NCBI GenBank assembly: GCA_004556545.1
Contig: SFGO01000016.1
Location: 1 to 50,982 of the forward strand
Direction of reading: 5' to 3'
Length of the DNA: 50,982 nt
Source of the DNA: Clostridiales bacterium
GTDB lineage: Bacteria > Bacillota > Clostridia > Christensenellales > Aristaeellaceae
The notes under the pieces were generated by a model that saw only the letters and a list, made by a program, of their open reading frames with translations, searched no databases and was not told the origin of the DNA. A program made the position numbers and the translations under genes. This document shows positions 15,602 through 25,040 of the stretch, one piece after another (within the stretch, counting starts at the first letter, position 1; each line of letters begins with the position of its first letter).

Positions 15602-17226
15602 GGCTGTTCACCTCCTGCGGGAAAGAAAAGCGTCAGGCAAGACGCGCCGTCCTCCTCGTCGATGGTCAGCCGTCCGCACTCTGCATAGACGGAAGCATCC
15701 GGCAGCGCGTCGGCGTCCTGCATCATCAGGCGAATGGAAAAACCATCCGCACCGCTTAGACGCACCATCAGGGCGCTGAGCGCCGGAAGCGCGGTTTCCA
15801 CACAGTCTTCAAAGAAATCATAGGCCGTCTGCAAAACGGTTCCGTCTGTTTTGATCCCGCCGGTCGAAGAGGTCAGCGCGCAGACGACGCCGCAGCCTTC
15901 CAGATATTCCAGCGATTCGCGGATGCAGTAAGTCAGTTCATCGATGGAAACGGAACGCTCGCCCTCGCAGATCAGCGCCAGATTGCTTCGCCGTTTGACA
16001 AACGCGCCGATGACGCACACCAGCGGAAGCGCTGCGTCCCCCTGATTCAGCAGCGCTTCCATTTTCTCGAATTTTGGCGCGAGAAGCGAGGCGATTCGAT
16101 CGTAAAGACGGCTCTTTTCTTCAATTTCGGCTTGCTGCTTACGAAGCGCGGTTTCCGCGCGCACCAGTTCGTTTTCTTCGGTCAGGAGCGCCCGCGTTTC
16201 CTCCAGGCGCGCCTTGGCACGGTTGAGGGGCGCAACGTTTTCCACCCAATAGACGAATCCGTCATGAACAGGCGCGCTTTGCAGCCGTTCGTCAGGGGAA
16301 AGCATCATTGGCGCGTCGCAGGCGGCGCGCATCTGCTCGCGGGTGAGGATAGGAGCCGCTTTTGAGCGATAGAGCACCTGCCCGTTTCGATCGGCAATCT
16401 GTGCGGCCAGCGTGGACTCGGTGAAGAACAGCCGATAACTTCCGTTTGTGGGCACAAGGCCGATTTGCAGGCAGCTTTCCCACAGGACGATAAACGTCAG
16501 GCAGCAGCATTCAGGCCCTTTGTGAAAGGTATATACATTCGTGAAACTGGCAAGACTGAGCAGCGCGCCGCACCCAAAGACGCACAGCGGGATCCAGGCG
16601 CGGCTTCTGCTCTCCGAAAGGCGGCATTTGTGGAGAATAATGCCCACGGAAGCAAGCATCAGGCCGATTGCCCAGCCCACGACGGCATAATAGAAAAAAC
16701 CGTGTGCATAATCCGCCCCGTCGCTCATTCGTTCGGTCAGAAAGCGAAAGGCCAGCTGGTGCCGGTCGTTGGTCAGAATCCCCAGAAGAAGCAGAACCGC
16801 CGGAAGATACAGAAGCCGCAGGCGCGGGGAAAGCGGCCTTTCCTCCCTTCGCCCCAGCTCCAGCGCGGCCAGAAACCCGAACAGCGGCGCGAAAATCATC
16901 GGGATATAATAGCCATACCACAGCATTCTGGAAAGATGGTCCGACTGAAAATAGCGGTATTTTACGGCGCGGAGAAGCAGCCAGAGCACCGCCATGGCGC
17001 AGGAAAGCAGCAAATGCCGGCGCATGTTTTGGTGAAGAATTCGTCTTCTGATAGAAATCCCCCATACCAGCGTCAGTGCGATATAGATCAGGTTAGTCAT
17101 CAAAAAGCACACGGCGGAGGGCAGTGGGGGAAGCGTGTGATCCATTTGGCGAAAAACGCCTGCCAGCAGAAACAGGCATGCCGCTATGCGGAGCTTGCGC
17201 AGGGATTCGTGTTTCGCGGCGCGCAT
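15598..17226 (-). CDS. 7TM kinase-like membrane protein without catalytic boxes
   Basis: A 542-residue protein. Its N-terminal half has about eight hydrophobic segments (residues 10-270) like the histidine-kinase N-terminal 7TM region. A PAS-like stretch (FFTESTLAAQIADRNGQVLY) follows, then a coiled coil (TEENELVRAETALRKQQAEI) and a dimerisation-like helix ELYDRIASLL-type (EKSRLYDRIASLLAPKFEKM) without a phosphorylatable His. The C-terminal region has no recognisable N-box or glycine box. I infer a pseudokinase co-sensor that hands its signal to the coupled kinase. Start ATG 17226 has GGAGGA 8 nt upstream. A -10-like TATAGT lies just upstream near 17277 without a clear -35. Confidence 0.8.
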   Translation of the reverse strand: MRAAKHESLRKLRIAACLFLLAGVFRQMDHTLPPLPSAVCFLMTNLIYIALTLVWGISIRRRILHQNMRRHLLLSCAMAVLWLLLRAVKYRYFQSDHLSRMLWYGYYIPMIFAPLFGFLAALELGRREERPLSPRLRLLYLPAVLLLLGILTNDRHQLAFRFLTERMSDGADYAHGFFYYAVVGWAIGLMLASVGIILHKCRLSESRSRAWIPLCVFGCGALLSLASFTNVYTFHKGPECCCLTFIVLWESCLQIGLVPTNGSYRLFFTESTLAAQIADRNGQVLYRSKAAPILTREQMRAACDAPMMLSPDERLQSAPVHDGFVYWVENVAPLNRAKARLEETRALLTEENELVRAETALRKQQAEIEEKSRLYDRIASLLAPKFEKMEALLNQGDAALPLVCVIGAFVKRRSNLALICEGERSVSIDELTYCIRESLEYLEGCGVVCALTSSTGGIKTDGTVLQTAYDFFEDCVETALPALSALMVRLSGADGFSIRLMMQDADALPDASVYAECGRLTIDEEDGASCLTLFFPAGGEQP

Positions 17227-17414
17227 TCGATCTTCCTCCGTTCGTTTATGCCGTGAAAAATTCTATGGCCTTACTATACCATAGAAGAAATGAAAAATCC
17301 AGAAAGCGCAGGGAAGGCAGAAGACGCTGCGCGCGGAGACGTCCTATCTGCCGGACAAAGCGCGAAGGAGAATGCGAAAGAGAACGGAGGATTTCACGCG
17401 GCGTGGTCGGGGTG

Positions 17415-18233
17415 TCAGAAGGAATGCATTGCCTGTGCCAGCCATTTTGCCACGCAGTCTTCATCATGCTTCCCGATTACGCCGGTCGCAAGGCCTTTCA
17501 ATGCTTCACAGGCATCGGCGGTTGCGTAGGCTTCATCGCTCGCTTCAAACATAGGAATATCATTTTCCGCGTCCCCGAAAACCACCAGCCGATCCGCGCG
17601 GATCATTTTCTGAATGCGCAATAGAGCAGTGGCTTTGGAGGCATCCCGGTGGTTCACTTCGATACACCATTTTTCCGGCTCGTAATCGTTGCGGGACAGG
17701 CTGACTCGGATATCCTGACAGCAGCGGATTTTTTCATAAAACGTGCGGATATGTGCTTCATCGTAAGAGGTATAGTAAGCGCAAAAAAGCTCCTCCGCAG
17801 CGGGAATATCCCGTATGGGACAACGATCATACGGGAATCCGGCTGACATCCACTCCCGATAGCCTCTTGGATCATCCGGTTTCCCTGCGTGCAGCAGGAT
17901 TTTTCCCCGACGCAGGGTAATGGCAAAGCCACCAAAATCCGTCTCCTCTTCCGCTTTCGCCAGGATCGACCTGGCTTCCGGAGAAAAACAAAGACAGCTG
18001 ACGGCTTTCTTTTCTGCCATGTCATAGATCAATCCGCCGTTCAGCAGCGCTACAGGCAGACGCAGATGCAACGACTCCAGCAGCTTCAGCCCTGTCACGG
18101 GCGACCGTCCGCTGGCTACCGTCAGCATCAGCCCATGATCCAGCAATTCATTCAGGATTCTTACGCTATTTTCGGATACGACTGCTTTTTGGTTTAACAA
18201 AGTTCCATCCAGATCAGTGGCATAAAGTGTCAT
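17415..18233 (-). CDS. HAD-superfamily Cof-type phosphatase
   Basis: A 272-residue HAD hydrolase of the Cof (IIB cap) type. Motif I is ATDLDGTLL (residues 5-13), motif II is TVASGRSP, the cap lies in the middle, and motif IV is VVFGDAENDIPMFE. These enzymes dephosphorylate sugar phosphates, nucleotides or flavin precursors; the specific substrate is not readable. ATG 18233 is selected for GGAGG 6 nt upstream. The gene is last in line after the AraC-type regulator, separated by a copy of a dispersed intergenic repeat. If the ABC importer takes up phosphorylated compounds, this enzyme could act on them (inference). Confidence 0.92.
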   Translation of the reverse strand: MTLYATDLDGTLLNQKAVVSENSVRILNELLDHGLMLTVASGRSPVTGLKLLESLHLRLPVALLNGGLIYDMAEKKAVSCLCFSPEARSILAKAEEETDFGGFAITLRRGKILLHAGKPDDPRGYREWMSAGFPYDRCPIRDIPAAEELFCAYYTSYDEAHIRTFYEKIRCCQDIRVSLSRNDYEPEKWCIEVNHRDASKATALLRIQKMIRADRLVVFGDAENDIPMFEASDEAYATADACEALKGLATGVIGKHDEDCVAKWLAQAMHSF

Positions 18234-18255
18234 AGTTCCTCCATGCATTGACGGC

Positions 18256-18341
18256 AATACCGCGCTATTCGGCAGCTTTTGCCATTGCGCCTGACGAAAG
18301 AAGCGCTCGTTATCGCACTCATTTGCGCGGGACTGCCTTAC
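18256..18341 (+). repeat. Dispersed intergenic repeat, copy B
   Basis: It shares ACCGCGCTATTCGGCAGC, then GCCATTGCGCCTGACGAAA, GCGCTCGTTATCGC and CTCATTTGCGCGG with copies at 20783-20944 and 40369-40459, in the order found there but with a shorter middle. It touches the 3' end of the AraC-type regulator gene (stop at 18338). Confidence 0.7.
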
Positions 18342-19054
18342 AGCTTTTTTGTTTCTGCATTTTTGCGGTAGTCCGTTGGGGAAACGCCAAAGTACCTTGT
18401 AAACACGGCATGAAAATACTTATAGTCCGGGTATCCCGCCGCTTCTCCCGCCTCATAGACCTTCATGCCGGGAGAAGACGAAAGCAGCTCGGCTGCATAG
18501 TTCAATCTGGCTCGGGTGGTGTATTCGTGCAGTGTTACGCCGTACTCCCGTTTTACCAGCCGGCTCAGATGATCCTCAGAAACGGCGAAGGTTTCCGCAA
18601 CCTGTTTCGGGGTGGGTACGTCGTTGATATGCTCGCGAATCCAAGTCGCCGCCAGCACTGCCAGCGGAATGTTGCGCTCTGTTTCTTCCAGTTGGGCCAC
18701 ATTGCGGCGCAAAAGGCATCCCAGCTGCGTCAAATCCACCGGCTTGAGCAGGTAGTCCGCCACGCTCAGGGAAAGCGCCTTCCGCACATACTCATAATCG
18801 CTGTAACCGGAGATGACGATAGCGCGGTAAGGATACCGTTCTTTTGTCAGCCGGATCATTTCCAATCCATCCATCACCGGCATGCGGACATCCGTGATTA
18901 CGATCTGCGGCCGCAGCGTTTCAATCTGGTGAATGCCGTCCCGCCCGTTGGACGCTTCGCCCTTCACAACACATCCGTATTCAGTCCAGGGAACCTGCCG
19001 AATCAGTCCCTTGCGGATGATGAGTTCGTCCTCCACCACCAGTACGCTTTTCAT
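18338..19054 (-). CDS. AraC-type response regulator (short form)
   Basis: A 238-residue regulator. The receiver has VLVVEDE, phosphoacceptor VITDVRMPVMDG, VISGYSDYEYV and the Lys of YLLKPVD. The AraC double helix-turn-helix (about 135-230) ends FTRYFGVSPTDYRK. The large middle domain found in YesN-type regulators is absent. It lies 24 nt after the LytS-type kinase gene and is surely its partner. The ABC importer operon directly upstream is the probable target, and the HAD gene follows. Confidence 0.93.
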   Translation of the reverse strand: MKSVLVVEDELIIRKGLIRQVPWTEYGCVVKGEASNGRDGIHQIETLRPQIVITDVRMPVMDGLEMIRLTKERYPYRAIVISGYSDYEYVRKALSLSVADYLLKPVDLTQLGCLLRRNVAQLEETERNIPLAVLAATWIREHINDVPTPKQVAETFAVSEDHLSRLVKREYGVTLHEYTTRARLNYAAELLSSSPGMKVYEAGEAAGYPDYKYFHAVFTRYFGVSPTDYRKNAETKKL

Positions 19055-19078
19055 GGGCCGATTCCCTCCTTGATTCCG

Positions 19079-20752
19079 TCAGCCTTTTCCCAGAGTCAGG
19101 TATGTCACCATACCATGCGGCAATGATTCAAAGCGCAGCCCGGCGCCATCGCCGTAAGCCAGTTTCAAGCGTCTATGGGTGTTATAGATGCCGATATGGT
19201 CTCGCGGCGCTTCGTTGTTCTCCAGCATTCGCCGTAATTGTTCGGCCCGGTCTGCATCCATGCCCGGTCCGTTGTTTTCTACGGTCAGGCATAGCACACC
19301 CTGCTTTTCTTCTGCCAGGAGGGTCACCAGGAAGGGACGCTCTCCGGTATATCCGTATTTGAGAGAGTTTTCTACAAGCGGCTGCAGAATGAGCCGCGGC
19401 ACTCTGCGATCCAGCAACGCCTCCGGTATGCGGATTTCATAATGAAAAAGCTCCCCCAATCGCAGCTGCTGCATTTCCAGATATCCGCGCATGTACTTCA
19501 AATCTTTCCTCAGGGGCACCTCGCCGGTATCGGTTTCCAGCGTGTAGCGCAGCATGGCAGCCAGCGTCAGCAGCATATGGACGGAACATTGCGGATCATC
19601 ATATACAGAATACTTGATCGTCTCCAGCATATTGAAGATAAAGTGGGGATTAAACTGGCTCTGCAGCGCTTTCAGCTCGCTTTGCATGTTTGCCCGTTCC
19701 AGCTCGCGGTTACGCGCCAGCAGACCATCGATCTCGTCCAGCACCTGGTTAAACTCCAGCAGGTAAGGATAGGATTCATCCTCCGGGTCTGCGGCGATTC
19801 GTGCCAGCGTATTCCCTCTGCCATATTGCTCCAGAGCGGAAAACAGCTGATCAAACGGCTTCATCATGGGGCCGGTAGCCATTTGGTAGCAGACCCGATT
19901 GATGATGATCATCATGATACCGGCCAGCAGCACTACAAAAAGCAAAGAGCAGAGGATGACAGGCAGGATGAAATTGAAGGGCATGAGCGTATGAACCGTC
20001 AAATCCCCATCCAGCGCTGAAACCGAGCGAATGATGTACAGGTTGCCGTTCACACGCTTGACAGAAACCAATACCTTCTCCGGATCAAAGCGTGTGCTTT
20101 CCGAAGATGGCAGCACGCCGCTCTGAAAAACCACTCGTCCGCTGCCGGACGTTAGCACGACTTCCCGGGCAAAGGGTTCCGCCAATGAGAGCAGATAGCT
20201 CCGCGTCCACAGCAGAGAAAGGCACCCCATGATGTTCTCGCCGTCGCGCACGGAGGCCGTCAAAATCACCAATGGGGTGTCGTCATTGGTATCGCGAGTG
20301 ATGTTCACGCCTCGCACAAGCGCTTTTCCTGCTTCCAGCTTCTGAATCATCGAGGCATTTCGCCGCACGGAATAGTCATCCTGCAGCGGCAAATCAGCCG
20401 CCCGGCGTGTGCCGTCCATGCTCACCAATTCAAACCGCGCCCCGGGCGCACAGGTGTTGCGCAGGGCATACAAAGTCATCCATGTGCGCACGGCGTCTGT
20501 TCCGTTTCGCAGATAGGATGCCAGAATAGATTGCTCCGTTTGCGCCAGCCCTGCCGCGCAGCGCTGCTGTTCTTCATCCAGCAGCTTCGCCAGCGCGGCG
20601 CTGTTTCGGTTCGCCTGCACGGTCATTACTCCGGTCAAGACAAACGGTAAGGCCAGCACCACTGCTGCGCAGATGATCATCACGGGCTTCAGCGTAGTGC
20701 GCGTCAGCCGATTGTGCAGCCCGCGCTGATAAGGAAAGGAGTATCGTTCCAT
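19079..20752 (-). CDS. LytS/YesM-type sensor histidine kinase
   Basis: A 557-residue kinase. One membrane helix lies near residues 23-45 and a second near 250-280, enclosing an extracytoplasmic sensor domain of about 200 residues, followed by a HAMP-like linker. The kinase core shows the His_kinase signature SQFNPHFIFNMLE with the phosphorylated His, the N-box ILQPLVENSLKYG, and the glycine box HIGIYNTHRRLKLAYGDG. ATG 20752 is chosen over longer frames because the upstream part lies in a dispersed repeat; the ribosome site (AAGGAACAGGG) is modest. It pairs with the regulator 24 nt downstream and probably senses the substrate of the ABC importer upstream. Confidence 0.92.
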   Translation of the reverse strand: MERYSFPYQRGLHNRLTRTTLKPVMIICAAVVLALPFVLTGVMTVQANRNSAALAKLLDEEQQRCAAGLAQTEQSILASYLRNGTDAVRTWMTLYALRNTCAPGARFELVSMDGTRRAADLPLQDDYSVRRNASMIQKLEAGKALVRGVNITRDTNDDTPLVILTASVRDGENIMGCLSLLWTRSYLLSLAEPFAREVVLTSGSGRVVFQSGVLPSSESTRFDPEKVLVSVKRVNGNLYIIRSVSALDGDLTVHTLMPFNFILPVILCSLLFVVLLAGIMMIIINRVCYQMATGPMMKPFDQLFSALEQYGRGNTLARIAADPEDESYPYLLEFNQVLDEIDGLLARNRELERANMQSELKALQSQFNPHFIFNMLETIKYSVYDDPQCSVHMLLTLAAMLRYTLETDTGEVPLRKDLKYMRGYLEMQQLRLGELFHYEIRIPEALLDRRVPRLILQPLVENSLKYGYTGERPFLVTLLAEEKQGVLCLTVENNGPGMDADRAEQLRRMLENNEAPRDHIGIYNTHRRLKLAYGDGAGLRFESLPHGMVTYLTLGKG

Positions 20753-20782
20753 TGCTTTTGCCCTGTTCCTTCCGTCTGTTTT

Positions 20783-20944
20783 TGACAGGCCATACCATAC
20801 AAATGCGGCAGCGCGGTAACGAGTGCATTTTTCGTTGGACGCATTGGCAAAAACCAAAGGGATACCGGGGTAAATCGGGATTTTTGCCAGCAGCAGAGGA
20901 CGGAAAATGCCCCGTTAGCGCCGCTGCCGAACGGTACGGTGTTG
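20783..20944 (-). repeat. Dispersed intergenic repeat, copy C (longest)
   Basis: Read on the minus strand it begins ACCGTACCGTTCGGCAGC, continues GGCGCTAACG, has a middle of about 75 nt, then CCAATGCGTCCAACGAAAAA, CACTCGTTACCGCGCTGCC and GCATTTGTATGG. Copies A and B have the same ends and lack most or part of the middle. It points toward the kinase gene starting at 20752. Confidence 0.75.
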
Positions 20945-20995
20945 CCTTCTATCCTCATCATAACACAAAACCGGCGGGCAGGGCAATTCGTCCGT

Positions 20996-22645
20996 TTATA
21001 GATCGATTTCGGAACGGCCCGTTATTTTGAAGAAAAGGAACAGCACAATGACCGTTGAGGCGATCAGAATGGTGCTCAGAGCGCTGGCTACACCATAGTT
21101 TCCGCGAATGACCTCTGTATAAATGGAAATGGTCATCGTCTTGGTGCTGCCCACGTACAGCATAATGCTGGCGCTCAGCTCGCTGATGATGGACATCCAG
21201 CTCATCAGAGCCCCGGGCAGCACGCCGGAAATCATCATGGGCACCGTGATTTTCGTGAAGGTTTTCGGACTGCTGGCGCCCAAACTCAGGGCCGCTTCCT
21301 CCACGCTGGGACTGATCTGCCGCAGAATGGCGTTGGAGGAACGAATGGTATAGGGCAGCCGCCGCACCACATATGTCACAATGATAATGAGCGCTGTGCC
21401 GGAAATCAGCAGCGGCCGGTGGTTAAAGGCCAGCAGCATGGCAATGCCCAGAACGGAGCCGGGAATAATGTAGGGGAACATGGTGGTGGTGTCCAGTATG
21501 GCGGTCAGCACACTTGGGCGGCGCACTGCACTGTAGGACGTCAAAATACCGATGACCAGGATCAGCGCCAAGGCCGTGATGGAATAGAGATATGTATTGG
21601 CGATGGAGGAACCCATGCTGTTGAAGGCCTTGATATAACTGTTGAAGCTGTAGCCCTCGACGAACATGGTGCCGGAGGTATTCTGGAAAGAATTGTATGC
21701 CACCACGATAATCGGCAGCAGCTCCAGCAGGATAAAAAGATAGGCATATCCGTGCACCAGCACGTTTTTGACGCCTTGAACCGGCCGCGGTTCCATGGGG
21801 TTCATAGAGGACATTTCAATGTTTTTCTTTTTGGAAATCCATTGCTGAAGCAAAAAGATGATGGTCGTAAAGATGACCACCACCACGGCGATAGCTGCCG
21901 CAAAGGAGTGGTCCTGAGAAACCTCGCCAATAAAGGAATTGTAAATCAATTCCGGCAGCGTGCGGTAGCCTTCGCCGATCAGCATCGGAGTACCGAAGTC
22001 TGCCAGGGCGCGCATGAACACCAGCAGGGCGCTGGCCAGTACGGTGGGGAGAATCAGCGGCAAAATGACCGTAAACATCTTCTTGATGCCGGAGCAGCCC
22101 ATGTTCTCGGCGGCCTCGTTCAGGGAATTGTCCAAATTTTTCAGCGCGCCGGAGACGTACAGATAAACCAGCGGAGACAGCTTGACGGTAAATACCAGCA
22201 ATATGCCGCTGAAGCCGTAAATGCCGTTGAAAGTAATATGGAAAATCCTGTTTATCACAGCGGTGATCACACCGGCGCGGCCCAGAAGCACAATCCACGA
22301 ATACGCGCCGATGAAGGGCGGGGACAGTACCGATATCAGCATTACGATATCCAGCACCCGTTTGCCGCGGATACGAATGGTGCGGGCAAAGTAGGCCAGC
22401 GAGGTGCCGAAAAGGCAGGCCAATACCGTGGCGCAGGTGGTCACCTTCAGGCTGTTCCAGATGGTGTTGGTGTAGTACTTTTTGCCGAAAAATTTCTCGA
22501 ATGCCTTCAACGAAAAAGTTCCGGTATTGAAATCATACACGCTGTTCAGAAAAATACGGCTGATGGGATAAATAAAGAAAACGGCAAAGAACAAAAAGCA
22601 GGCCAGCGTGATCCATGTCCAGCCGGAAAACGTCTTTTTTTTCAT
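20996..22645 (-). CDS. ABC transporter permease, fused FbpB-like
   Basis: A 549-residue membrane protein with two permease units, as in FbpB/AfuB-type importers. The first EAA-like loop is NEAAENMGCSGIKKMFTVILP, and the second is EEAALSLGASSPKTFTKITVP. About twelve membrane helices are visible. The ATG at 22645 overlaps the ATPase stop as ATGA, which defines the start. Together with the binding protein and ATPase it forms an inner-membrane importer. This family moves ferric iron, 2-aminoethylphosphonate or sugar phosphates; the sequence alone does not decide. Confidence 0.93.
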   Translation of the reverse strand: MKKKTFSGWTWITLACFLFFAVFFIYPISRIFLNSVYDFNTGTFSLKAFEKFFGKKYYTNTIWNSLKVTTCATVLACLFGTSLAYFARTIRIRGKRVLDIVMLISVLSPPFIGAYSWIVLLGRAGVITAVINRIFHITFNGIYGFSGILLVFTVKLSPLVYLYVSGALKNLDNSLNEAAENMGCSGIKKMFTVILPLILPTVLASALLVFMRALADFGTPMLIGEGYRTLPELIYNSFIGEVSQDHSFAAAIAVVVVIFTTIIFLLQQWISKKKNIEMSSMNPMEPRPVQGVKNVLVHGYAYLFILLELLPIIVVAYNSFQNTSGTMFVEGYSFNSYIKAFNSMGSSIANTYLYSITALALILVIGILTSYSAVRRPSVLTAILDTTTMFPYIIPGSVLGIAMLLAFNHRPLLISGTALIIIVTYVVRRLPYTIRSSNAILRQISPSVEEAALSLGASSPKTFTKITVPMMISGVLPGALMSWMSIISELSASIMLYVGSTKTMTISIYTEVIRGNYGVASALSTILIASTVIVLFLFFKITGRSEIDL

Positions 22646-23733
22646 TCCTTCACCACATCCTTCATGACGGAGACCTCGGTTTCCGCATCGAAGGCGTTGA
22701 CCACATCCGCGCGGAAGGAAACGAACACCTGCGCGCCGGGGTTGACCACAGGTTCGTGAATATCCTGCTTCATTTCGATGGCCTGTCCATCTGCAAATTG
22801 CAGCGTATAGCGCATGGTATCGCCGAAGAATACCCGCTCTGTCACCATAGCGGGGATGCCGCTTTCCGCAAAAACAAACTCGTTGGGACGGATGCACAGC
22901 TTCAACGCCGTTCCTTCCGGCACCGGCTTCATGCCCGGCAGCACCATGCGCAGGCCGCCCTGATGAAGCTCCATGCCGGGCCGGCCGTCCACTGCAACCG
23001 CCTTCCCGTCCAGCAGGCTGCTTTGGCCGATGAAGGTGGCAACGAACAAATTGGCGGGATGCTGGTAAATTTCCATCGGAATGCCTACCTGCTGAATCAC
23101 GCCGCTCCGCATGACCGCAATGCGGTCAGAAATTGCCAAAGCCTCTTCCTGATCGTGCGTCACGTAAATGGTGGTGATTTTGCAATCGTTCTGGATATGC
23201 TTGATGGCTGAACGCATTTCCACACGCAGCTTCGCGTCCAGGTTGGACAGGGGCTCATCCATCAGCAGCACATCCGGCTGAATGACAATGGCGCGGGCCA
23301 GCGCAATACGCTGCTGCTGACCGCCGGACATGTTTTTGGGCATCCGGTCCCGCAGCTCAGAAATCTGCACGGTTTTCAAAATTTCATCTACGCGACGGGA
23401 AAGCTCCGGTTCCCGCACACCCCGCTGCTTCAGACCAAAAGCCACGTTGCCAAAGGTGCTCATATGGGGAAAAATCGCATAATTCTGAAACACCATACCG
23501 GTATTGCGCTTGTTAGGGGCGATGTTATTGATGCGCTTCTCATTGAAGTAGAAATCGCCGCCCTCAATGGAGTTAAAGCCGGCGATCATTCGCAGCAGAG
23601 TCGTTTTACCGCAGCCGGAAGACCCCAGCAACGTAAAGAACTCGCCGGGATTGACGGTCAGCGACAAATCCGGAATGACCGTGTGATCCCCGAATTTTTT
23701 TACCGCGTGTTCGATTTTGATCGTAACGCTCAT
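22642..23733 (-). CDS. ABC transporter ATP-binding protein, FbpC/PotA-like
   Basis: A 363-residue ATPase. Walker A is GSSGCGKTT (about residues 37-45), the Q-loop is VFQNYAIFPHM, the signature is MSGGQQQR, Walker B is VLLMDEPLSNLDAK, and the switch His is in YVTHDQEEA. A TOBE domain follows after about residue 250 (LCIRPNEF, RYTLQFADG). It powers import through the fused permease encoded next. The gene starts 140 nt after the binding-protein gene, with a stable stem-loop between them. Confidence 0.95.
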   Translation of the reverse strand: MSVTIKIEHAVKKFGDHTVIPDLSLTVNPGEFFTLLGSSGCGKTTLLRMIAGFNSIEGGDFYFNEKRINNIAPNKRNTGMVFQNYAIFPHMSTFGNVAFGLKQRGVREPELSRRVDEILKTVQISELRDRMPKNMSGGQQQRIALARAIVIQPDVLLMDEPLSNLDAKLRVEMRSAIKHIQNDCKITTIYVTHDQEEALAISDRIAVMRSGVIQQVGIPMEIYQHPANLFVATFIGQSSLLDGKAVAVDGRPGMELHQGGLRMVLPGMKPVPEGTALKLCIRPNEFVFAESGIPAMVTERVFFGDTMRYTLQFADGQAIEMKQDIHEPVVNPGAQVFVSFRADVVNAFDAETEVSVMKDVVKE

Positions 23734-23797
23734 TTTTCCGATGCTCCTTTTTTATCCCCTGCAGGGCCTGCGTCCCTTGGATTCGGGGTTTATAAGT

Positions 23798-23823
23798 GGC
23801 GCTCCCTCCGGGGAGGGAGCGCC
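23798..23823 (-). promoter_or_regulatory. Intercistronic stem-loop between binding protein and ATPase genes
   Basis: A 12-bp perfect inverted repeat, GGCGCTCCCTCC and GGAGGGAGCGCC, sits in the 140-nt gap. No U-run follows on the minus strand. Such hairpins commonly protect the upstream part of ABC importer transcripts, giving more binding protein than membrane components. Confidence 0.65.
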
Positions 23824-23873
23824 GATGAAACCAAAATGAGAATGATCACTTTGGCCAATCCTGAATGCAGTGC

Positions 23874-24884
23874 TTATTCAAAAATCTCCAGATACAGATC
23901 CTGATACTTTTCGAGAACAGCAGGTTTGTTGGCGCTGCTAGCCTGCGAATCCACCAGCACAGCGTTCATATCGTTCAGACTGGTCTTGTAGGAGGCCAGC
24001 TGCACATCGGTGCGGATGGGGTTGGCTCCGGGGATCTCCGTACCCATCAGGGTCTGGCATTCCTTGCTGGTCATAAAGTCAACGAACTGTTTGGCCCAGT
24101 CTTCATGCTTGCAGTTCTTCACGATGGCCACGCCGGAGGGAGAGCACAGAGCGCCCTCTTCCATTACGACCATTTCCAGATAGTCGATACCCTGCGCCAG
24201 ATAGGCCAGGCAGGGGGTATCCCAAGTCATGCCAACGGCATACTCGCCGGATTCCACGCCTTTGTACACAGTGGCGGAGCTATTGATAATTTTGTTATCC
24301 AACTGCTTCAGGAACGCTTCTACATAGGTCCAGGCGGCATCCGCGAACATATCCCCGTCACCCATGGCATAGAGCATGTTCTCCAGATGATTGTAGGCGC
24401 TGGAGGAAGAAGCGGCATCGCCATGGGCGATTTTGCCGTACAGCGAGGGATCCAGCAAATCTTTATAGCCCTTGATATCAATGTCCACCAGATTCTTATT
24501 CACCAGAATGACGGGCAAGGTGAAGTTGGTGTAGTTGATGTATCCGTCAGCAGTCCGGAAGGTTTCGGGCAATTCGTCATTATGCACGGATACATAGGGA
24601 GTAAAATAGCTGGTGTCGTTGAAGACATAGCTGGCGTTAATCCATGTGATGTCTGTGGAAGGATTGTCAGTTTCAGTCTGGATACGGGAGTAGACCTCGC
24701 CGGTCTTGGCGGTGATCACTTCCACCTGAATGCCGGTAGCAGCCTCAAAGGCAGGGATAATCACATCCAGATTGTCGGACGAAGTTGCGGTGATCAGTAC
24801 CAGTTTCTCTTCGGCCAGCGCGGTAACGCCGCACAGGCTCAGGGTTAAGGCCAACACCAACAGGACAGCAAAGCATTTCTTCAT
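23874..24884 (-). CDS. ABC transporter substrate-binding protein (FbpA/AfuA-like)
   Basis: A 336-residue exported binding protein. The signal peptide MKKCFAVLLVLALTLSLCGV probably ends at ALA-EE. The mature part begins LVLITATSSDNLDVIIPAFE and shows the two-lobe pattern of type 2 periplasmic binding proteins for ferric iron, phosphonates or sugar phosphates (GKIAHGDAASSSSAYNHLEN, VGMTWDTPCLAYLAQG, IPGANPIRTDV). LSLC is a poor lipobox, so membrane attachment is uncertain. The usual iron-binding tyrosine pair is not obvious, which weakens the iron option. The start has AAGGAG 9 nt upstream. The region before it may be a long structured leader. Confidence 0.92.
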   Translation of the reverse strand: MKKCFAVLLVLALTLSLCGVTALAEEKLVLITATSSDNLDVIIPAFEAATGIQVEVITAKTGEVYSRIQTETDNPSTDITWINASYVFNDTSYFTPYVSVHNDELPETFRTADGYINYTNFTLPVILVNKNLVDIDIKGYKDLLDPSLYGKIAHGDAASSSSAYNHLENMLYAMGDGDMFADAAWTYVEAFLKQLDNKIINSSATVYKGVESGEYAVGMTWDTPCLAYLAQGIDYLEMVVMEEGALCSPSGVAIVKNCKHEDWAKQFVDFMTSKECQTLMGTEIPGANPIRTDVQLASYKTSLNDMNAVLVDSQASSANKPAVLEKYQDLYLEIFE

Positions 24885-25040
24885 GGGGATATGACTCCTT
24901 TCAAGAGTTTTTCTTTGTATGTTATTTTAGCGCCGATATTCCATGAAAGCTATACAACGATCATGAGATTTTATCCTGTAAATCCGATTTTTGACGTTTC
25001 TTTATTGCCGAAATAGCTTGAAAGCTGCGGTTTTGAAAAC

